A DNA stretch of 64,000 nt from Billgrantia tianxiuensis (GTDB lineage: Bacteria > Pseudomonadota > Gammaproteobacteria > Pseudomonadales > Halomonadaceae). The stretch is taken from positions 1,550,001 to 1,614,000 of the forward strand of contig NZ_CP035042.1 of assembly GCF_009834345.1 (NCBI RefSeq), read 5' to 3'. Positions 16,799 to 26,597 of this stretch are shown in pieces (positions within the stretch are counted from its first letter, which is position 1; each line of letters starts with the position of its first letter). A program made the translations under genes and the position numbers. Below the pieces are notes generated by a model. It did no database searches, was not told where the DNA came from, and saw nothing but the letters and a program-made list of their open reading frames with translations.

Positions 16799-17857
16799 CT
16801 ACTTCTCGTGCTTAATGCCTTCAGGCATGGGTGGCGGAGATAGAAGTCGTTTTATCCAGCAGGTTTCGTGGAAGTGGCCACAGATAGTGATCAGGGCGAT
16901 CGTCAGGGGGACGCCAATGAAGGCGCCAGGAATGCCCCAGACGATGCTCCAGAAGAAGATGGAGAAGATGACGGCGAAGGGCGATATGGCCAAGGCCCGC
17001 CCCTCGAGCCTGGGGTCGAGAAAGTTACCTATCGAAAACTGGATGAGGGCCATGCCGGCAAGCACCACTACCGGTGTTTGCCATGACGCGAACTGAACGA
17101 CGGCAAAGATCGTCGGAGGGAACACGGCCAGGATAGAGCCGACGAAAGGAATGTAGTTTAGCGAGAAGGCCAGCAAGCCCCAGACAACGGCGAGATCCAG
17201 GCCGACTGACAGCGCAAACAGCCATGTGAGTATGCCTGTGAGGACGCTCACGGCCGACCTGATGAGCATATAGCGACGGAATTTCCACCCGAGCTCCTCA
17301 AATGCCGTCAATAGCCGCTCGGCGGCATCAGCTCCCAGCGCATGGGGGAGTCGCCGCTGGAAGGTGCCGGCTTCCAACAGCCCCATGATCAGAAAGATCA
17401 GGGTCAGCGCCAGGAAACCGATAATGGCGTTGATGCGGGCGGCGGTCTCATGGACGAGATGAAGTAGCCCGCTGGGACTGAGTTGCTCCGCCATGGTGGG
17501 CTCAAGGGAAATGTCTCTCGCTGCGAACCATAAGCCGATGGAGCGGTAAGTCTCCTGCATTTGAGCACCGTAGAGCGAAAGGCCGTCCGCCACGAGGCGG
17601 ATCCCGTAGCCGATGAGGGAGAGAATGGCGGCGACGGCAATCAGCACGAACAAAACGGAAGCGACAAGCGACAATCCGTGCAGGACCCTTCTCTTGAACG
17701 CTCTGTGTTGGTAGATGGGCCACACCAGCGCCATCAGCAACAGCGAGAATGCCAACGGTACGGCGAGAACCCGCAGCCAGTACAGCGAGGCTACGATGAG
17801 GACAAGTGCGATCACCCATTGCGGATTCAGACCAGGCGTTACGCGGTGATCGTGCAT
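16799..17857 (-). CDS. AI-2E family (PerM/TqsA-like) membrane transporter
   Basis: A 352-residue polytopic membrane protein of the AI-2E/UPF0118 family. Hydrophobic segments occur at about residues 12-45, 60-90, 150-180 and in the C-terminal half. The family-typical stretches GLLAFSLNYIPFVGSILAVF and IWGIPGAFIGVPLTIAL-like sequence (VWGIPGAFIGVPL here) are present. Family roles range from quorum-signal export to ion/proton antiport; substrate not predictable. The start at 17857 follows GGGTGAAC; upstream in-frame starts lack a ribosome site. It is 74 bases downstream of the exporter permease gene on the same strand. Confidence 0.88.
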   Translation of the reverse strand: MHDHRVTPGLNPQWVIALVLIVASLYWLRVLAVPLAFSLLLMALVWPIYQHRAFKRRVLHGLSLVASVLFVLIAVAAILSLIGYGIRLVADGLSLYGAQMQETYRSIGLWFAARDISLEPTMAEQLSPSGLLHLVHETAARINAIIGFLALTLIFLIMGLLEAGTFQRRLPHALGADAAERLLTAFEELGWKFRRYMLIRSAVSVLTGILTWLFALSVGLDLAVVWGLLAFSLNYIPFVGSILAVFPPTIFAVVQFASWQTPVVVLAGMALIQFSIGNFLDPRLEGRALAISPFAVIFSIFFWSIVWGIPGAFIGVPLTIALITICGHFHETCWIKRLLSPPPMPEGIKHEK

Positions 17858-17931
17858 GATGTTCACCCTGACCTCGGTTTGTTGCCGCTGCGTCGCAGGG
17901 CTTGCAGCGCTTGAAGTGACTGGTGGGGGCC

Positions 17932-19029
17932 TCATGACAGGCGCCGAAAAATCAGCCAGGCACCCAGGTACAATGGCATGCCTATTGCCACGAGAGCGAG
18001 TGCATGCGGCCACAGGATCTCCATGCCCACACCCTTGAGGAAGATGCCCAGGGTGATCTCCAGATAGTGGCGCAAGGGGCTGGCCAGCGACAGCTGCTGG
18101 AGCAGGTTCGGCATGCTCTCCACCGGCACCATGGTGCCGGACAGGAACATCAGCGGGAAGAGGCCGAAGAAGCCAAGCAGCAGGGCCTGCTGCAGGGTTC
18201 GCGAAACCGCCGCCACCAGGACACCGAGGCCGATGGCGCTGAGCAGAAACAGCGCGGTCAGGGCGAAGAACAGCGGCAGGCTGCCTCTGACCGGCACGCC
18301 GAACCAGCCGACCAGCGCCAGGCTGGGGAGTACGGCAACCAGGCCGATCAACAGGGTGGGCATGGTCTTGGCGATGAACAGTTCGCCACGGCGAATGGGG
18401 GTGACCATGAGCTGCTCGATGGTACCGACCTCCTTCTCGCGAACGATGGAGGCGGCGGGATGCACGACACCGATCATCAACCCCGCCAGGGCGATCATCG
18501 CCAGCACCGTGAAGTTGACGTTGGTCTGGTTCGGGTTGTACCAGGTGCGCAACTGCGCGGTTACCGTCGCGAGCGGTCGCTCGTCGAGTATCCCCTGGCG
18601 CATCCGGAAGGCCTCCACCGTCTGCAGCGCATAGCCCCGGGCGACGGCTGCCGTATTGGCGTTGCCGCCATCGACCAGGAACTGCAGTGCCTGACCACCG
18701 CCGCGGTAGAGTTCGCGCTCGAAATCGACGGGGATGACCAGTACCGCCTGTGCTTCGCCCCGTTCCAGGTACGGTTCGGCCGCCGCAACATCGCGCAGGT
18801 GCGCCGCCAGGCGGAAGTTGCCTCCTGCGACGAAGTCATCGACCAGGTGGCGGCTGGCCGGGCTCTCGTCGGCATCGACCACCGCCAGCGGCAGGTCGCG
18901 CATCTCCATGCCCAGGGCGTAGGCGCAGATCACCACTTCGATGGTGTAGAGCCAGAAGATCAGGAACAGCACCACGGGATCGCGGAAGAACTGGATCAGC
19001 TCCTTGTGCAACAGGCTGCGCAGTCGCAT
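17932..19029 (-). CDS. ybhR: ABC-2 type exporter permease (YbhR-like)
   Basis: A 365-residue permease with one N-terminal membrane helix, a large extracytoplasmic domain (about residues 45-175) and five or six helices in the C-terminal half. The conserved motif REKEVGTIEQLMVTPI marks ABC-2 exporters. The start at 19029 shares a base with the upstream permease stop (TGATG), showing translational coupling. With the adjacent permease, the double ATPase and the membrane-fusion protein it forms a YbhGFSR-type efflux system. Substrates of E. coli YbhFSR include drugs and cations; the substrate here is unknown. Confidence 0.9.
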   Translation of the reverse strand: MRLRSLLHKELIQFFRDPVVLFLIFWLYTIEVVICAYALGMEMRDLPLAVVDADESPASRHLVDDFVAGGNFRLAAHLRDVAAAEPYLERGEAQAVLVIPVDFERELYRGGGQALQFLVDGGNANTAAVARGYALQTVEAFRMRQGILDERPLATVTAQLRTWYNPNQTNVNFTVLAMIALAGLMIGVVHPAASIVREKEVGTIEQLMVTPIRRGELFIAKTMPTLLIGLVAVLPSLALVGWFGVPVRGSLPLFFALTALFLLSAIGLGVLVAAVSRTLQQALLLGFFGLFPLMFLSGTMVPVESMPNLLQQLSLASPLRHYLEITLGIFLKGVGMEILWPHALALVAIGMPLYLGAWLIFRRLS

Positions 19030-20126
19030 CAGGCCACCTTCTTCTTCAGCCGCCAGGCCGCCAGGGCGAAGACCAGCAGGGTGTAGACGGCGACGATGGC
19101 GATGCTCGGCCACAGGACCTCGAGTCCGACGCCCTTGAGCACCACGCCACGGGAGATGTCGACGAAATAGCGACCCGGAAAGGCCAGGGTGTAGAGCTGC
19201 ACCACATAGGGCATGGTGAAGATCGGAAACAGCATGCCCGAGAACAGGATGGAGGGCATCAGGGTCACGATCAGCACGGCCAGCAGGGCGACCAGTTGGG
19301 TACGGGTCACGGCCGACACCAGCAGGCCGATCCCCAGGGTACAGAGCACGTACAGCAGCGATATCGCCAACAGGAACGCGACGCTGCCCCGGAACGGCAC
19401 GCCGAACCAGAGAAAGCCGACGCCGATCACCATCGCCATCTGCACGAAGGCGATGATCGCGTAGGGCATCAGCTTGCCGGCGAGAAACTCGACGGAGGAG
19501 AGCGGCGAGGCGTAGATCTGCGCGATGGTGCCGGTCTCCTTCTCCCGCACCAGGGCGAGCGCGGTGAGCAGAGGCGGGAAGGCCATCAGGATCACCGCAT
19601 AGAGGCCGGGCACCACGGTGTGCACGCTGCTGAGCGAGGGGTTGTACCGGACGCGGGTTTCCAGGTGCAGGGCCGACGATGGCGCTGCATGGCCAAAGCC
19701 GCTGGCGATGGCCAGCGCATGACCGCCGACCAGCGTCGCCGTGGCGGAATAGGTGCCGTCCACCAGCAGTTGGACCGGGCTCGGCTCGTGGCGGGCGAGG
19801 GCGCGTTCGAAACCGGGCGGGATGATCAGCGCCAAGCGGATCTCGCCGCGCTGCAAGGCGCGCTCCATCGCCTGCGGGTCACTCAGTTCGCGCTCCAACC
19901 GGAAGGTCTCGCTCGCCGTGAACGCCTCGCTGAGCTGGCGGCTGGTGGGCGTACGGTCCTGATCCAGCAACCCCATCGGGATGTCGTCGACATCGAGCGT
20001 GATCGCATAGCCGAACAGCAGCAGCATGACCAGCGGCATGATCAGCGCGACGCCGACGGTGATCGGGTCGCGCAGCACCTCTTTCGCCTCCTTGGTCGCC
20101 ACGGCGGCGATGCGCTTCGGGTTCAT
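19029..20126 (-). CDS. ybhS: ABC-2 type exporter permease (YbhS-like)
   Basis: A 365-residue permease with the same layout as its neighbour: N-terminal helix (ITVGVALIMPLVMLLLFGYA), extracytoplasmic domain, then a C-terminal helix bundle with REKETGTIAQIYASPL. The start at 20126 overlaps the end of the ATPase gene by four bases. The two permeases are probably a heterodimer. Confidence 0.9.
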   Translation of the reverse strand: MNPKRIAAVATKEAKEVLRDPITVGVALIMPLVMLLLFGYAITLDVDDIPMGLLDQDRTPTSRQLSEAFTASETFRLERELSDPQAMERALQRGEIRLALIIPPGFERALARHEPSPVQLLVDGTYSATATLVGGHALAIASGFGHAAPSSALHLETRVRYNPSLSSVHTVVPGLYAVILMAFPPLLTALALVREKETGTIAQIYASPLSSVEFLAGKLMPYAIIAFVQMAMVIGVGFLWFGVPFRGSVAFLLAISLLYVLCTLGIGLLVSAVTRTQLVALLAVLIVTLMPSILFSGMLFPIFTMPYVVQLYTLAFPGRYFVDISRGVVLKGVGLEVLWPSIAIVAVYTLLVFALAAWRLKKKVA

Positions 20127-21825
20127 GAGGCCAGCTCCCGCTGCGTGCGCTCAAGATGGCCGAGGAAGACCGCTTCCATGCCGGCATCGGCGGGCAGCCG
20201 CAGCGCCTGGCGCAGTTGCTCGAGGGTGCCAAGGGCGACCAGGCGCCCCTGGTGCATCAGCCCCAGGCGGTGGCAATAGCTCGCCTCTTCCAGATAGTGG
20301 GTGGTAACGAACACCGTCATGCCGCCGCTGGCCAGGGTCTGGATCAGCTGCCAGAAGCGCTGGCGGTTGAGCGGATCGACGCCGGAGGTGGGCTCGTCCA
20401 GAAACAGCACCGCCGGGCCGTGCAGGATGCTGCAGGCCAGCGCCAGGCGCTGGCGTACCGCCGCCGACAGCTCGCTGACGCGGCGCGTCTCCATCCCGGT
20501 CAGGGCCGTCATGCCGCTGGCCCATTCGATCGCCTGGCGTCGGCGCATGCCGCCAAGGCCGTAGGCCCCGGCGAAGAAGCGCAGGTTCTCGGCCACCGTG
20601 AGATCCGGGTAGAGCGAGAAGCGCTGCGACATGTAGCCGATGCGGCCGCGCAGGGCCTGTGCCTGGGCGGTCACCGAGAGGCCGGCGACGAAGGCCTCGC
20701 CGTCGCTGGGCATCAGCAGACCGCAGAAGACCCGGATCAGGGTGGTCTTGCCGGCACCGTTGGGGCCCAGCCAGCCGATCACCTCGCCCGGCGACACACT
20801 GACCGAGACCCGGTCGACGGCGGTGAAGTCGCCGAACCGCACGCTGAGTTGCTCCGCTTGCACCTCGCCACCCTGCGTCTCCGTGACGGCCGGTGTCACC
20901 GGCGGCGGCGCTGCCGGCGCCTGTGCCGTGCTCAGTGCGATGAAGGCCTCTTCCAGCCCCGGCGCGGCGGAAGCCAGGGTGGCGAGCCCGCGCAGCCGCG
21001 CCAGGGTGGCCGGTGGCAGGTCGGCACCGGCATGCAGCTGGATGCGCAACCTATCCGCCAACCATTGCAGATTCAGCACCTCGGGGACGTCGCGCAGGAT
21101 GGCCTGCACGGCGGCGGCCATGGCGGTCCGCACGTCGTAGATCCGCCCCTGGACCCGGGCACGCAACTGCGCCGGGCTGTCCACCGCCAGCACCCGGCCC
21201 TGGTCGAGGAAGGCGAGTCGATCACAGTATTCCGCTTCGTCCATGTAGGGGTACTCACGACGACGGTACTGCCGTCCTCCCGGTAACGCCGCAGCAGTCG
21301 CCACAGATCGCGGCGCGATACCGGGTCGACGCCGAGGCTGAGCTCGTCGAGCAGCAGCAGGGGCGGGGCATGGATCAGGTTGGCGCACAGCGACAGCTTC
21401 TTGCGCATGCCGCCGGAGAGCTTGCCGGCCGGCCGGTCGAGAACGTCCTGCAGCCCGGCCATGGCGAGCAGCTCCCGGCTGCGACGGAGGAAACCCTCCG
21501 GGGCGACGTCGCGGATACGGGCGGCGAACTGCAGGTTCTCGAGGACGCTGAGCCGGTCATAGAGCGTGAACCCCTGCGACATGTAGCCGACCCGGGCATT
21601 CACCTCGGCCGCCTGGCGCACCGTGTCAAAGCCAAGCACCTCCGCTTGCCCCTCGCTGGGATCCAGGATCGCCGCCAGCAGTTGCATGAGGGTGGTCTTG
21701 CCGGCGCCGTCCGGGCCCAGCAGCCCGAAGATTTCGCCCTGCCGGACCTCCAGCTCGACCCCCGTGAGCACCTGCCGGCCGGCGAAGCGCCGCCCCAGCC
21801 CGGTGGTGCGGATCGCCGCGGTCAT
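20123..21825 (-). CDS. ybhF: ABC exporter ATPase with two nucleotide-binding domains, YbhF-like (frame broken at a C tract)
   Basis: The first nucleotide-binding domain (from ATG 21825) has Walker A GPDGAGKTTLMQ, signature LSGGMRKKLSL and Walker B LLLLDELSLG. The second has Walker A GPNGAGKTTLIR, a degenerate signature LSAAVRQRLAL, and Walker B VLFLDEPTSG. The frame breaks near the end of the first domain at the tract 21248-21251 (CCCC on the coding strand). One added C gives VVVSTPYMDEAEYCDRL and a single 567-residue protein, the usual YbhF length. The start overlaps the stop of the membrane-fusion gene (ATGA). Confidence 0.88.
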
Positions 21826-22789
21826 GGTGGCACGACCAGGGTGTCGGGCCACGGCGCCTCGTCCTGCCAGCGGATCCAGGCATCGGCCGGCATGCCCGGC
21901 TTGAGAGTGCCGTCGGGGTTGGCGAGCCGCAGGGTCACCCGAAGACGGTGCGCGCCCGCTCGTCGGGAAGATGGACATCGCGGGGGGTGAACTGGGCGCG
22001 GTCGTCGACCGCGCTGACCTCGGCCTCGAAGTAGCGGTCCGGGAAGGCGTTGACTCGTACCCGGGCCGGGGCACCGAGGCGGATCTGCCCCAGCGCCTGT
22101 TCGGCGACGTAGAGCTTCAGTCGGGGCCGGTCCAGATCGACCAGGATGCCGAGCGGCTGTCCGGGCGCCACTACCTCACCAACCTCTACTGCCTTGACCA
22201 GCACGGTGGCGTCGATGGGACTGGTCAGCACGGTCTTGTCGAGCTGGAACGCGAGCTGCGCCTGCTGCTGCTCGAGCGCCTGCAGGTTGGCGGCCGCCTC
22301 CGCAAGCTGTGCCGCCAGCACCTCGACCTCGCCGGCCGCCTCGCGCCGGCGATCCTCGCTGCGCTCCAGTTGCTGCGCGGGAATCGCGCCGGTGCGACGC
22401 AGGGTTCGCGCGCGTTCCAGCTCGGTCTCGGCATTGCCGAGATGATGGCGCGCCGTGTCGAGCAGGCGCTCGAACCGCACCACCGCTTGTTCACCGGCGA
22501 CCCGGCGCGCCTCGAGTTCGGCCTGTTGCAGACGAAGGAGGCGATCGTCCAGGCGCAGCAGCTCAGCCCCCTCGCCGACGGGTCGGCCCTCGGTCAGATG
22601 GTTTGCCACCACACGCCCGGGGATCTCGGCGGCCAGGCGAATCTCGGTGGCTTCGATACGGCCGCTGCCGTAGAGCAGGCCGGGCGGGAGTTCCGCCGGT
22701 CGCAGCGCCAGGAAGCCTAGATAGCCGCCAACGGCGAGCAGCATGACCGCCACGATCGTCCACAGCGAGTGTCGCATTGCCGCTCTCAT
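21822..22789 (-). CDS. ybhG: HlyD-family membrane-fusion protein, YbhG-like (frame broken near its 3' end)
   Basis: Periplasmic adaptor with an N-terminal membrane anchor (IVAVMLLAVGGYLGFLAL), a lipoyl half-motif (SGRIEATEIRLAAEIPGRV), a long alpha-helical hairpin (about residues 75-190) and the second lipoyl half (VLTSPIDATVLVKAVEVGE). The frame hits a stop at 21935, but adding one base at about 21938-21941 restores VTLRLANPDGTLKPGMPADA and ends at a TGA overlapping the ATPase start. The corrected product is about 322 residues. The start at 22789 has GAGGTG upstream; an alternative ATG lies 12 bases further in. Confidence 0.85.
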
Positions 22790-22895
22790 TGTTTCTACAC
22801 CTCATCCTCCTTCATCTCGGGTGAGGTGTCGGCTGGAGAACGCTCCCACGGCCAGTCCGTAGCCGTTGCCGGAATGACAAGTTCATGGGCACCTT

Positions 22896-23354
22896 TTAGA
22901 GATCTCTGGAGCGGTTGGTCTGGTGAAAAAGGCGCATCGCCTCATGCTGCTCCAACTGCAGCAACTTATCGATCAACTCGCGCGTCTCGGGAATCTCGGT
23001 GCGCCCCTCAAGGTAGCGATAGAAATCGATGACCTGATTGTGAAGGTCGAAAATTTCCTGACAGATCTCGTCGAAGCTCATTTCCGCATAGGGCGCGCTA
23101 CACGATAGGTGAGGCTTGATAGGGGCATAGGAAATATAATCGTATAGCCAAGTATTCAATGCCTTGGGATCGGTTTGCTTCTCGAAACCTGCCACGACCT
23201 CTTGCAGGGCCGCCTCGTGATCCGCTAGATACGCCAGCAGCCACTTGGCTCGCTGTTCTTCCTGCTGCGTTGAGCAGTGCTTCAGGCACCGGGCAAGGTG
23301 TTCATGCAGTGCACGCGTCCACTCGATCACATCACGAAATGTCTGAATGTTCAT
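22896..23354 (-). CDS. Small alpha-helical protein of unknown function
   Basis: A 152-residue soluble protein, predicted to be almost all helix, with many His and Glu residues in heptad-like spacing (EWTRALHEHLARCLKHC, AYLADHEAALQEVVAGFE, FDEICQEIFDLHNQVIDFY). This suggests a four-helix bundle such as a ferritin-like or hemerythrin-like fold, but no classic metal-ligand motif can be asserted. The start at 23354 is the first ATG; a GTG nine bases upstream is possible. It lies between an ABC exporter and a DUF305 gene and may be co-transcribed with the small frame at 23479-23604 from a predicted FNR-type promoter. Confidence 0.65.
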   Translation of the reverse strand: MNIQTFRDVIEWTRALHEHLARCLKHCSTQQEEQRAKWLLAYLADHEAALQEVVAGFEKQTDPKALNTWLYDYISYAPIKPHLSCSAPYAEMSFDEICQEIFDLHNQVIDFYRYLEGRTEIPETRELIDKLLQLEQHEAMRLFHQTNRSRDL

Positions 23355-23478
23355 GGCAATCACTCACTATACTTTTGTGTGGCCATACCCGACCTCGAGC
23401 AAGTTTCCTATAACGACCCAAGCATCATGCTTAATCAAGAGTTCATCATGATCATGTCGGCGAGGTGGCACTTTCATG

Positions 23479-23604
23479 TTATGCTCCAGCCGTTATAGAG
23501 CTTGAAGCGAGTTCTTCTACTTCACGATGCCTGGGCCCCCTAGCCTCGATGCCAGAAGCCTGGGCTAGAGCCCCACTGAGCACCAGCGCAAGTAGCCCGG
23601 CCAT
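23479..23604 (-). CDS. Possible 41-residue secreted peptide
   Basis: A short frame, MAGLLALVLSGALAQASG at its start, that looks like a signal peptide followed by about 23 polar residues. It begins 11 bases from the start point predicted by the FNR-type box at 23650-23663 and its -10. It has no good Shine-Dalgarno, so it may instead be the remnant of a longer gene or untranslated leader of the 152-residue gene downstream. Confidence 0.3.
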   Translation of the reverse strand: MAGLLALVLSGALAQASGIEARGPRHREVEELASSSITAGA

Positions 23605-23621
23605 CAGCCGTCTTGCTACTT

Positions 23622-23663
23622 ACCATAGCCCACTGGTATCGCATCCTGCTTGATCGACATCAA
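23622..23663 (-). promoter_or_regulatory. FNR/Anr-type box with -10 hexamer (class II promoter)
   Basis: TTGATCGACATCAA at 23650-23663 is a perfect TTGAT-N4-ATCAA palindrome (CTTG...CAAG extends it by one base each side). On the minus strand TATGGT at 23627-23622 sits exactly at -12 to -7 for a start point at 23615. On the plus strand no -10 occurs at the matching place. Confidence 0.65.
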
Positions 23664-23898
23664 GAGATTTGCTTTTCATTGGGGGATGGACGCAGGGCGC
23701 CTGCTGGGCAGAGGAGCGGCTGTCGTTGCTAACCCGCGCTCTCTTGCTGGATGACATGCTTGGACGCCCACCATTCCTCTCCCGATGACGCTTGTTATCC
23801 CCTTCGACTTTGCCTAGCCTTACGTGAGCCTTCACGAACCAAGGTGTGATTCAGATAGGACGAAACGCCAGCTTTTGGTGACGGAAAGGAGTCACGTT
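23664..23898. other. Intergenic region without a recognised gene
   Basis: Between the FNR-type box and the DUF305 gene I find no convincing coding frame on either strand. It presumably contains the DUF305 promoter, but no hexamer pair stands out. The only clear signal is the ribosome site GGAAAGGAG just before 23899. Confidence 0.4.
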
Positions 23899-24471
23899 AT
23901 GAAACAAGGAGACAAGCACTCAGATAACTCTCATATGCACTCCATGTACTTGCGCTTTGGGGCGATGATCCTCACGGCGATGGTGGTCATGTATGGCATG
24001 ATGTTCGTAAGTGCATGGGAATGGAGTCATGTGCGATGGAGCGAAAGTCGGTTTTTCATGGCGCTGTCTATGGGCGGGACCATGGCTTTGGTCATGTTGG
24101 GCTGGATGCTCAATATGTATCGAGATGTAAAAATGAACATAGCCATCATTGCGATCAGCACAATTTTCCTCGCAGTGGCTGTTTTCCTTGATCGGAGCCA
24201 GGCTACCGTTCAGGATAACTCGTTTATGAGCGCAATGATCCCTCATCACTCCATGGCTATCTTACGATCAGAACGTGCTGAAATAACGGATTTTCGGGTG
24301 TGCAACTTGGCAGTTGAGATCAGTGAAGCACAACGGCGTGAGATATTGGAGATGGAATGGCTAATAGAAGACATAAGGGAAAACGGACCTGCCAGCAACT
24401 CAGAGGAAGCTGAGGCAAGACCCGTTCCTGAATTCGATGTTAGTGCAGATCGCCAGTGCGGTACCGATTAA
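23899..24471 (+). CDS. DUF305-family membrane protein
   Basis: A 190-residue protein with a His-rich start (KHSDNSHMHSMY), three membrane segments (about residues 15-40, 50-72, 78-98) and a short soluble part with the DUF305 signature SFMSAMIPHHSMAI, in which the paired His are characteristic. DUF305 proteins include the copper-binding CopM of cyanobacteria. The domain is shorter than the usual one and is truncated after the second helix. The start at 23899 follows GGAAAGGAG. It converges with cusS. Confidence 0.8.
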   Translation: MKQGDKHSDNSHMHSMYLRFGAMILTAMVVMYGMMFVSAWEWSHVRWSESRFFMALSMGGTMALVMLGWMLNMYRDVKMNIAIIAISTIFLAVAVFLDRSQATVQDNSFMSAMIPHHSMAILRSERAEITDFRVCNLAVEISEAQRREILEMEWLIEDIRENGPASNSEEAEARPVPEFDVSADRQCGTD

Positions 24472-24492
24472 TGACTGCCCTCGTCATTTGGA

Positions 24493-24519
24493 CTCAGGTT
24501 CAACCGGGCTGAACCTGAG
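24493..24519. terminator. Long hairpin between converging DUF305 and cusS genes
   Basis: CTCAGGTTCA pairs perfectly with TGAACCTGAG around a seven-base loop. It overlaps the last codons of cusS and lies 22 bases after the DUF305 stop, where it could end transcription from both sides. T tracts are weak. Confidence 0.55.
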
Positions 24520-25897
24520 TGTTGGAACGTGGCAGAGTGAGGCTGAAGGTGGTCACGCCGTTGCTGGAGGAAACCACGATCTCACCACCGTGAGCCTTGA
24601 GGATTGAGCGGGTGATGGCGAGGCCGAGCCCAGCACCCTCTCCATGGTGGCTGCGAACGTTGTCGACGCGATGGAAGCGCTCGAACAGGCGCGCGAGTTG
24701 GTCGGGAGGGATGGGGTCACCTGTGTTGCGTACCGAGAGGCGTGCCTCATCGGCATGCGGCTCGATCTCGACTACGATGTTGCCACCGGCTGGGGTGTGG
24801 CGAAGAGCATTGGAAAGAAGGTTGGCGACAGCCCGGCGTAACATCAGGTGGTCGCCGATGACGGTGGCTGAACCGGTGGCCTGCATCGTGACCTGTTTCT
24901 CTTCGGCAAGAGCGTCGTAGAACTCCAGCAGGGCGGCTACTTCCTGCTCTAAATGAACCGACTCGGCTGGATTGGGCAGAAGCCCATGGTCTGCCTTGGC
25001 CAGGAACAGCATATCGGCGATCATCCGGGCCAAGCGCTCCAGTTCTTCCAGGTTGGAATGAAGGGTGTCTTGATATTCCTCTGAGTTGCGTGGCCGAGAC
25101 AGGGCCACCTGGGTCTCGGTGAGCAGGTTTGACACTGGAGTGCGCAACTCATGAGCAATATCCGCGGAGAAGTCACTTAGGCGTTGGAAGTCAGCCTCGA
25201 GCCTGTTCAGCATTCCATTGAACGCGTTGGCCAGCTCGAGCATTTCCGGCGGAGTGGCTTGTAGATCCAACCTTTCCCCCAAGCGTTCGGCTGATAACCG
25301 CCTGGCTGTTTCGGTAATTCGCTTGAGGGGGGCCAGGCCTTGACGCGCGACCAACCAGCCGAGTAGCGCCGTCAGCAGGGCGGCCATCGCAATGCCTGTC
25401 CAGAGGTATCGACGGATGTCCTCGAGAAAGTGCGCGTGGTGCGTGATATCCAGCCCCAGCAGGACTTGTACGGGAGCAGGTGCGGGTAGGGGAAGGTGTT
25501 GCTGAACCTCACGGCCAATGAATTCATAGCTCGCCACGCTCCAGCGGGCGCTAGGTGAGCTAACGTCCCCATTTTTTATCGGTGCGAGAAATTCCGGTTG
25601 GTGGGCGTAGAGTATCCGTCCCGCTTCATCGCGAATGGACACGGAAAGGTTGGCATGACTCGTTAGCACGTCATCGAGGTACCTGGGCAGTGTATCCAGT
25701 GCGGTGGGGCTGTCGGCTCGGGCAAGCAGGTTTTCAATCATGCTCAGTTTTGCTGTCAATTCCATCTGATCGATGTCATCGAAGTGGCCCCGAATCAGAT
25801 GCTCGAGCGAGAGCCCAAGCAGCAGCAGCAGGCCTGCTACCAGCAATGAAAAGAGTGTGGCCAGGCGTGCAGTCAAGGAATGGGGGTAAAAGGTCAT
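24500..25897 (-). CDS. cusS: Heavy-metal sensor histidine kinase CusS/CopS-like
   Basis: A 465-residue inner-membrane kinase with membrane segments at about residues 12-34 and 165-187 framing a periplasmic sensor domain that contains His residues ([11 protein letters not shown]). A HAMP region is followed by the H-box [16 protein letters not shown], the N-box [11 protein letters not shown] and the G-box [10 protein letters not shown]. It matches the CusS/CopS/SilS group in length and order. The start overlaps the end of cusR by four bases. Expected to sense periplasmic Cu(I)/Ag(I) and phosphorylate CusR. Confidence 0.93.
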   Translation of the reverse strand: MTFYPHSLTARLATLFSLLVAGLLLLLGLSLEHLIRGHFDDIDQMELTAKLSMIENLLARADSPTALDTLPRYLDDVLTSHANLSVSIRDEAGRILYAHQPEFLAPIKNGDVSSPSARWSVASYEFIGREVQQHLPLPAPAPVQVLLGLDITHHAHFLEDIRRYLWTGIAMAALLTALLGWLVARQGLAPLKRITETARRLSAERLGERLDLQATPPEMLELANAFNGMLNRLEADFQRLSDFSADIAHELRTPVSNLLTETQVALSRPRNSEEYQDTLHSNLEELERLARMIADMLFLAKADHGLLPNPAESVHLEQEVAALLEFYDALAEEKQVTMQATGSATVIGDHLMLRRAVANLLSNALRHTPAGGNIVVEIEPHADEARLSVRNTGDPIPPDQLARLFERFHRVDNVRSHHGEGAGLGLAITRSILKAHGGEIVVSSSNGVTTFSLTLPRSNTQVQPG

Positions 25898-26574
25898 TGG
25901 CTATTCCCTGACTCCAGTACGTAACCCATGCCTCGGACGGTTCGGATCAGCTTGTCGGAGTAGGGGCCGTCAATCTTGGCGCGCAGCCGCCTGACGGCAA
26001 CGTCGATGACATTGGTATCGCTGTCGAAGTTCATGTCCCACACCTGAGAGGCGATCAGCGAGCGGGGCAAGACCTCTCCCTGTCGGCGAATCAAGAGCTC
26101 GAGGAGTGCGAACTCCTTGGCGGTGAGCTCGATACGTTCGCCGGCCCGGGTGACTCGCCGTCGTAAGAGGTCGAGCTCAAGATCGGCGGCGCGGAACACT
26201 TCCGGCTCACGTACCTTTCCGCGGCGCAATAACGAGCGGATCCGCGCCAGTAGCTCAGAGAAGGCGAACGGCTTGACCAAATAGTCGTCGGCCCCAAGCT
26301 CAAGCCCGCGCACCCGGTCGTCGACGTCGTCTCGTGCCGTCAGAAAGAGCACAGGTACGTCCTGTCCGGATCGGCGCACCATCTGCAAAATGCTCCAGCC
26401 ATCCAGACCCGGCAGCATCACGTCGAGAAGCAGTAGGTCATAACCTTCGTTCTGAGCCAGGTGCAAGCCATCCAGACCATCGCGGACCAGATCGACAACG
26501 AAACCGGCTTCTCGCAGCCCTTGCGCCAGATAGTCACCGGTTTTTGGCTCATCCTCAACGATCAATATCTTCAT
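25894..26574 (-). CDS. cusR: Heavy-metal response regulator CusR/CopR-like
   Basis: A 226-residue OmpR-family regulator: receiver domain with EDEP, phospho-acceptor in [13 protein letters not shown] and [14 protein letters not shown], then a winged-helix domain with [14 protein letters not shown] and [15 protein letters not shown]. These match the CusR/CopR/PcoR group closely. A near-perfect CusR box lies 24 bases upstream, so autoregulation and control of the divergent efflux operon are likely. Confidence 0.95.
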   Translation of the reverse strand: MKILIVEDEPKTGDYLAQGLREAGFVVDLVRDGLDGLHLAQNEGYDLLLLDVMLPGLDGWSILQMVRRSGQDVPVLFLTARDDVDDRVRGLELGADDYLVKPFAFSELLARIRSLLRRGKVREPEVFRAADLELDLLRRRVTRAGERIELTAKEFALLELLIRRQGEVLPRSLIASQVWDMNFDSDTNVIDVAVRRLRAKIDGPYSDKLIRTVRGMGYVLESGNSQ

Positions 26575-26597
26575 AAAGCCTCCGTCTTGCTCTGATC

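Noticed and set aside
18750..20279. 509-codon plus-strand frame opposite the ABC exporter permeases
   Set aside because: Low-complexity Arg/Gly/His composition typical of antisense high-GC frames; both permeases read cleanly on the other strand.
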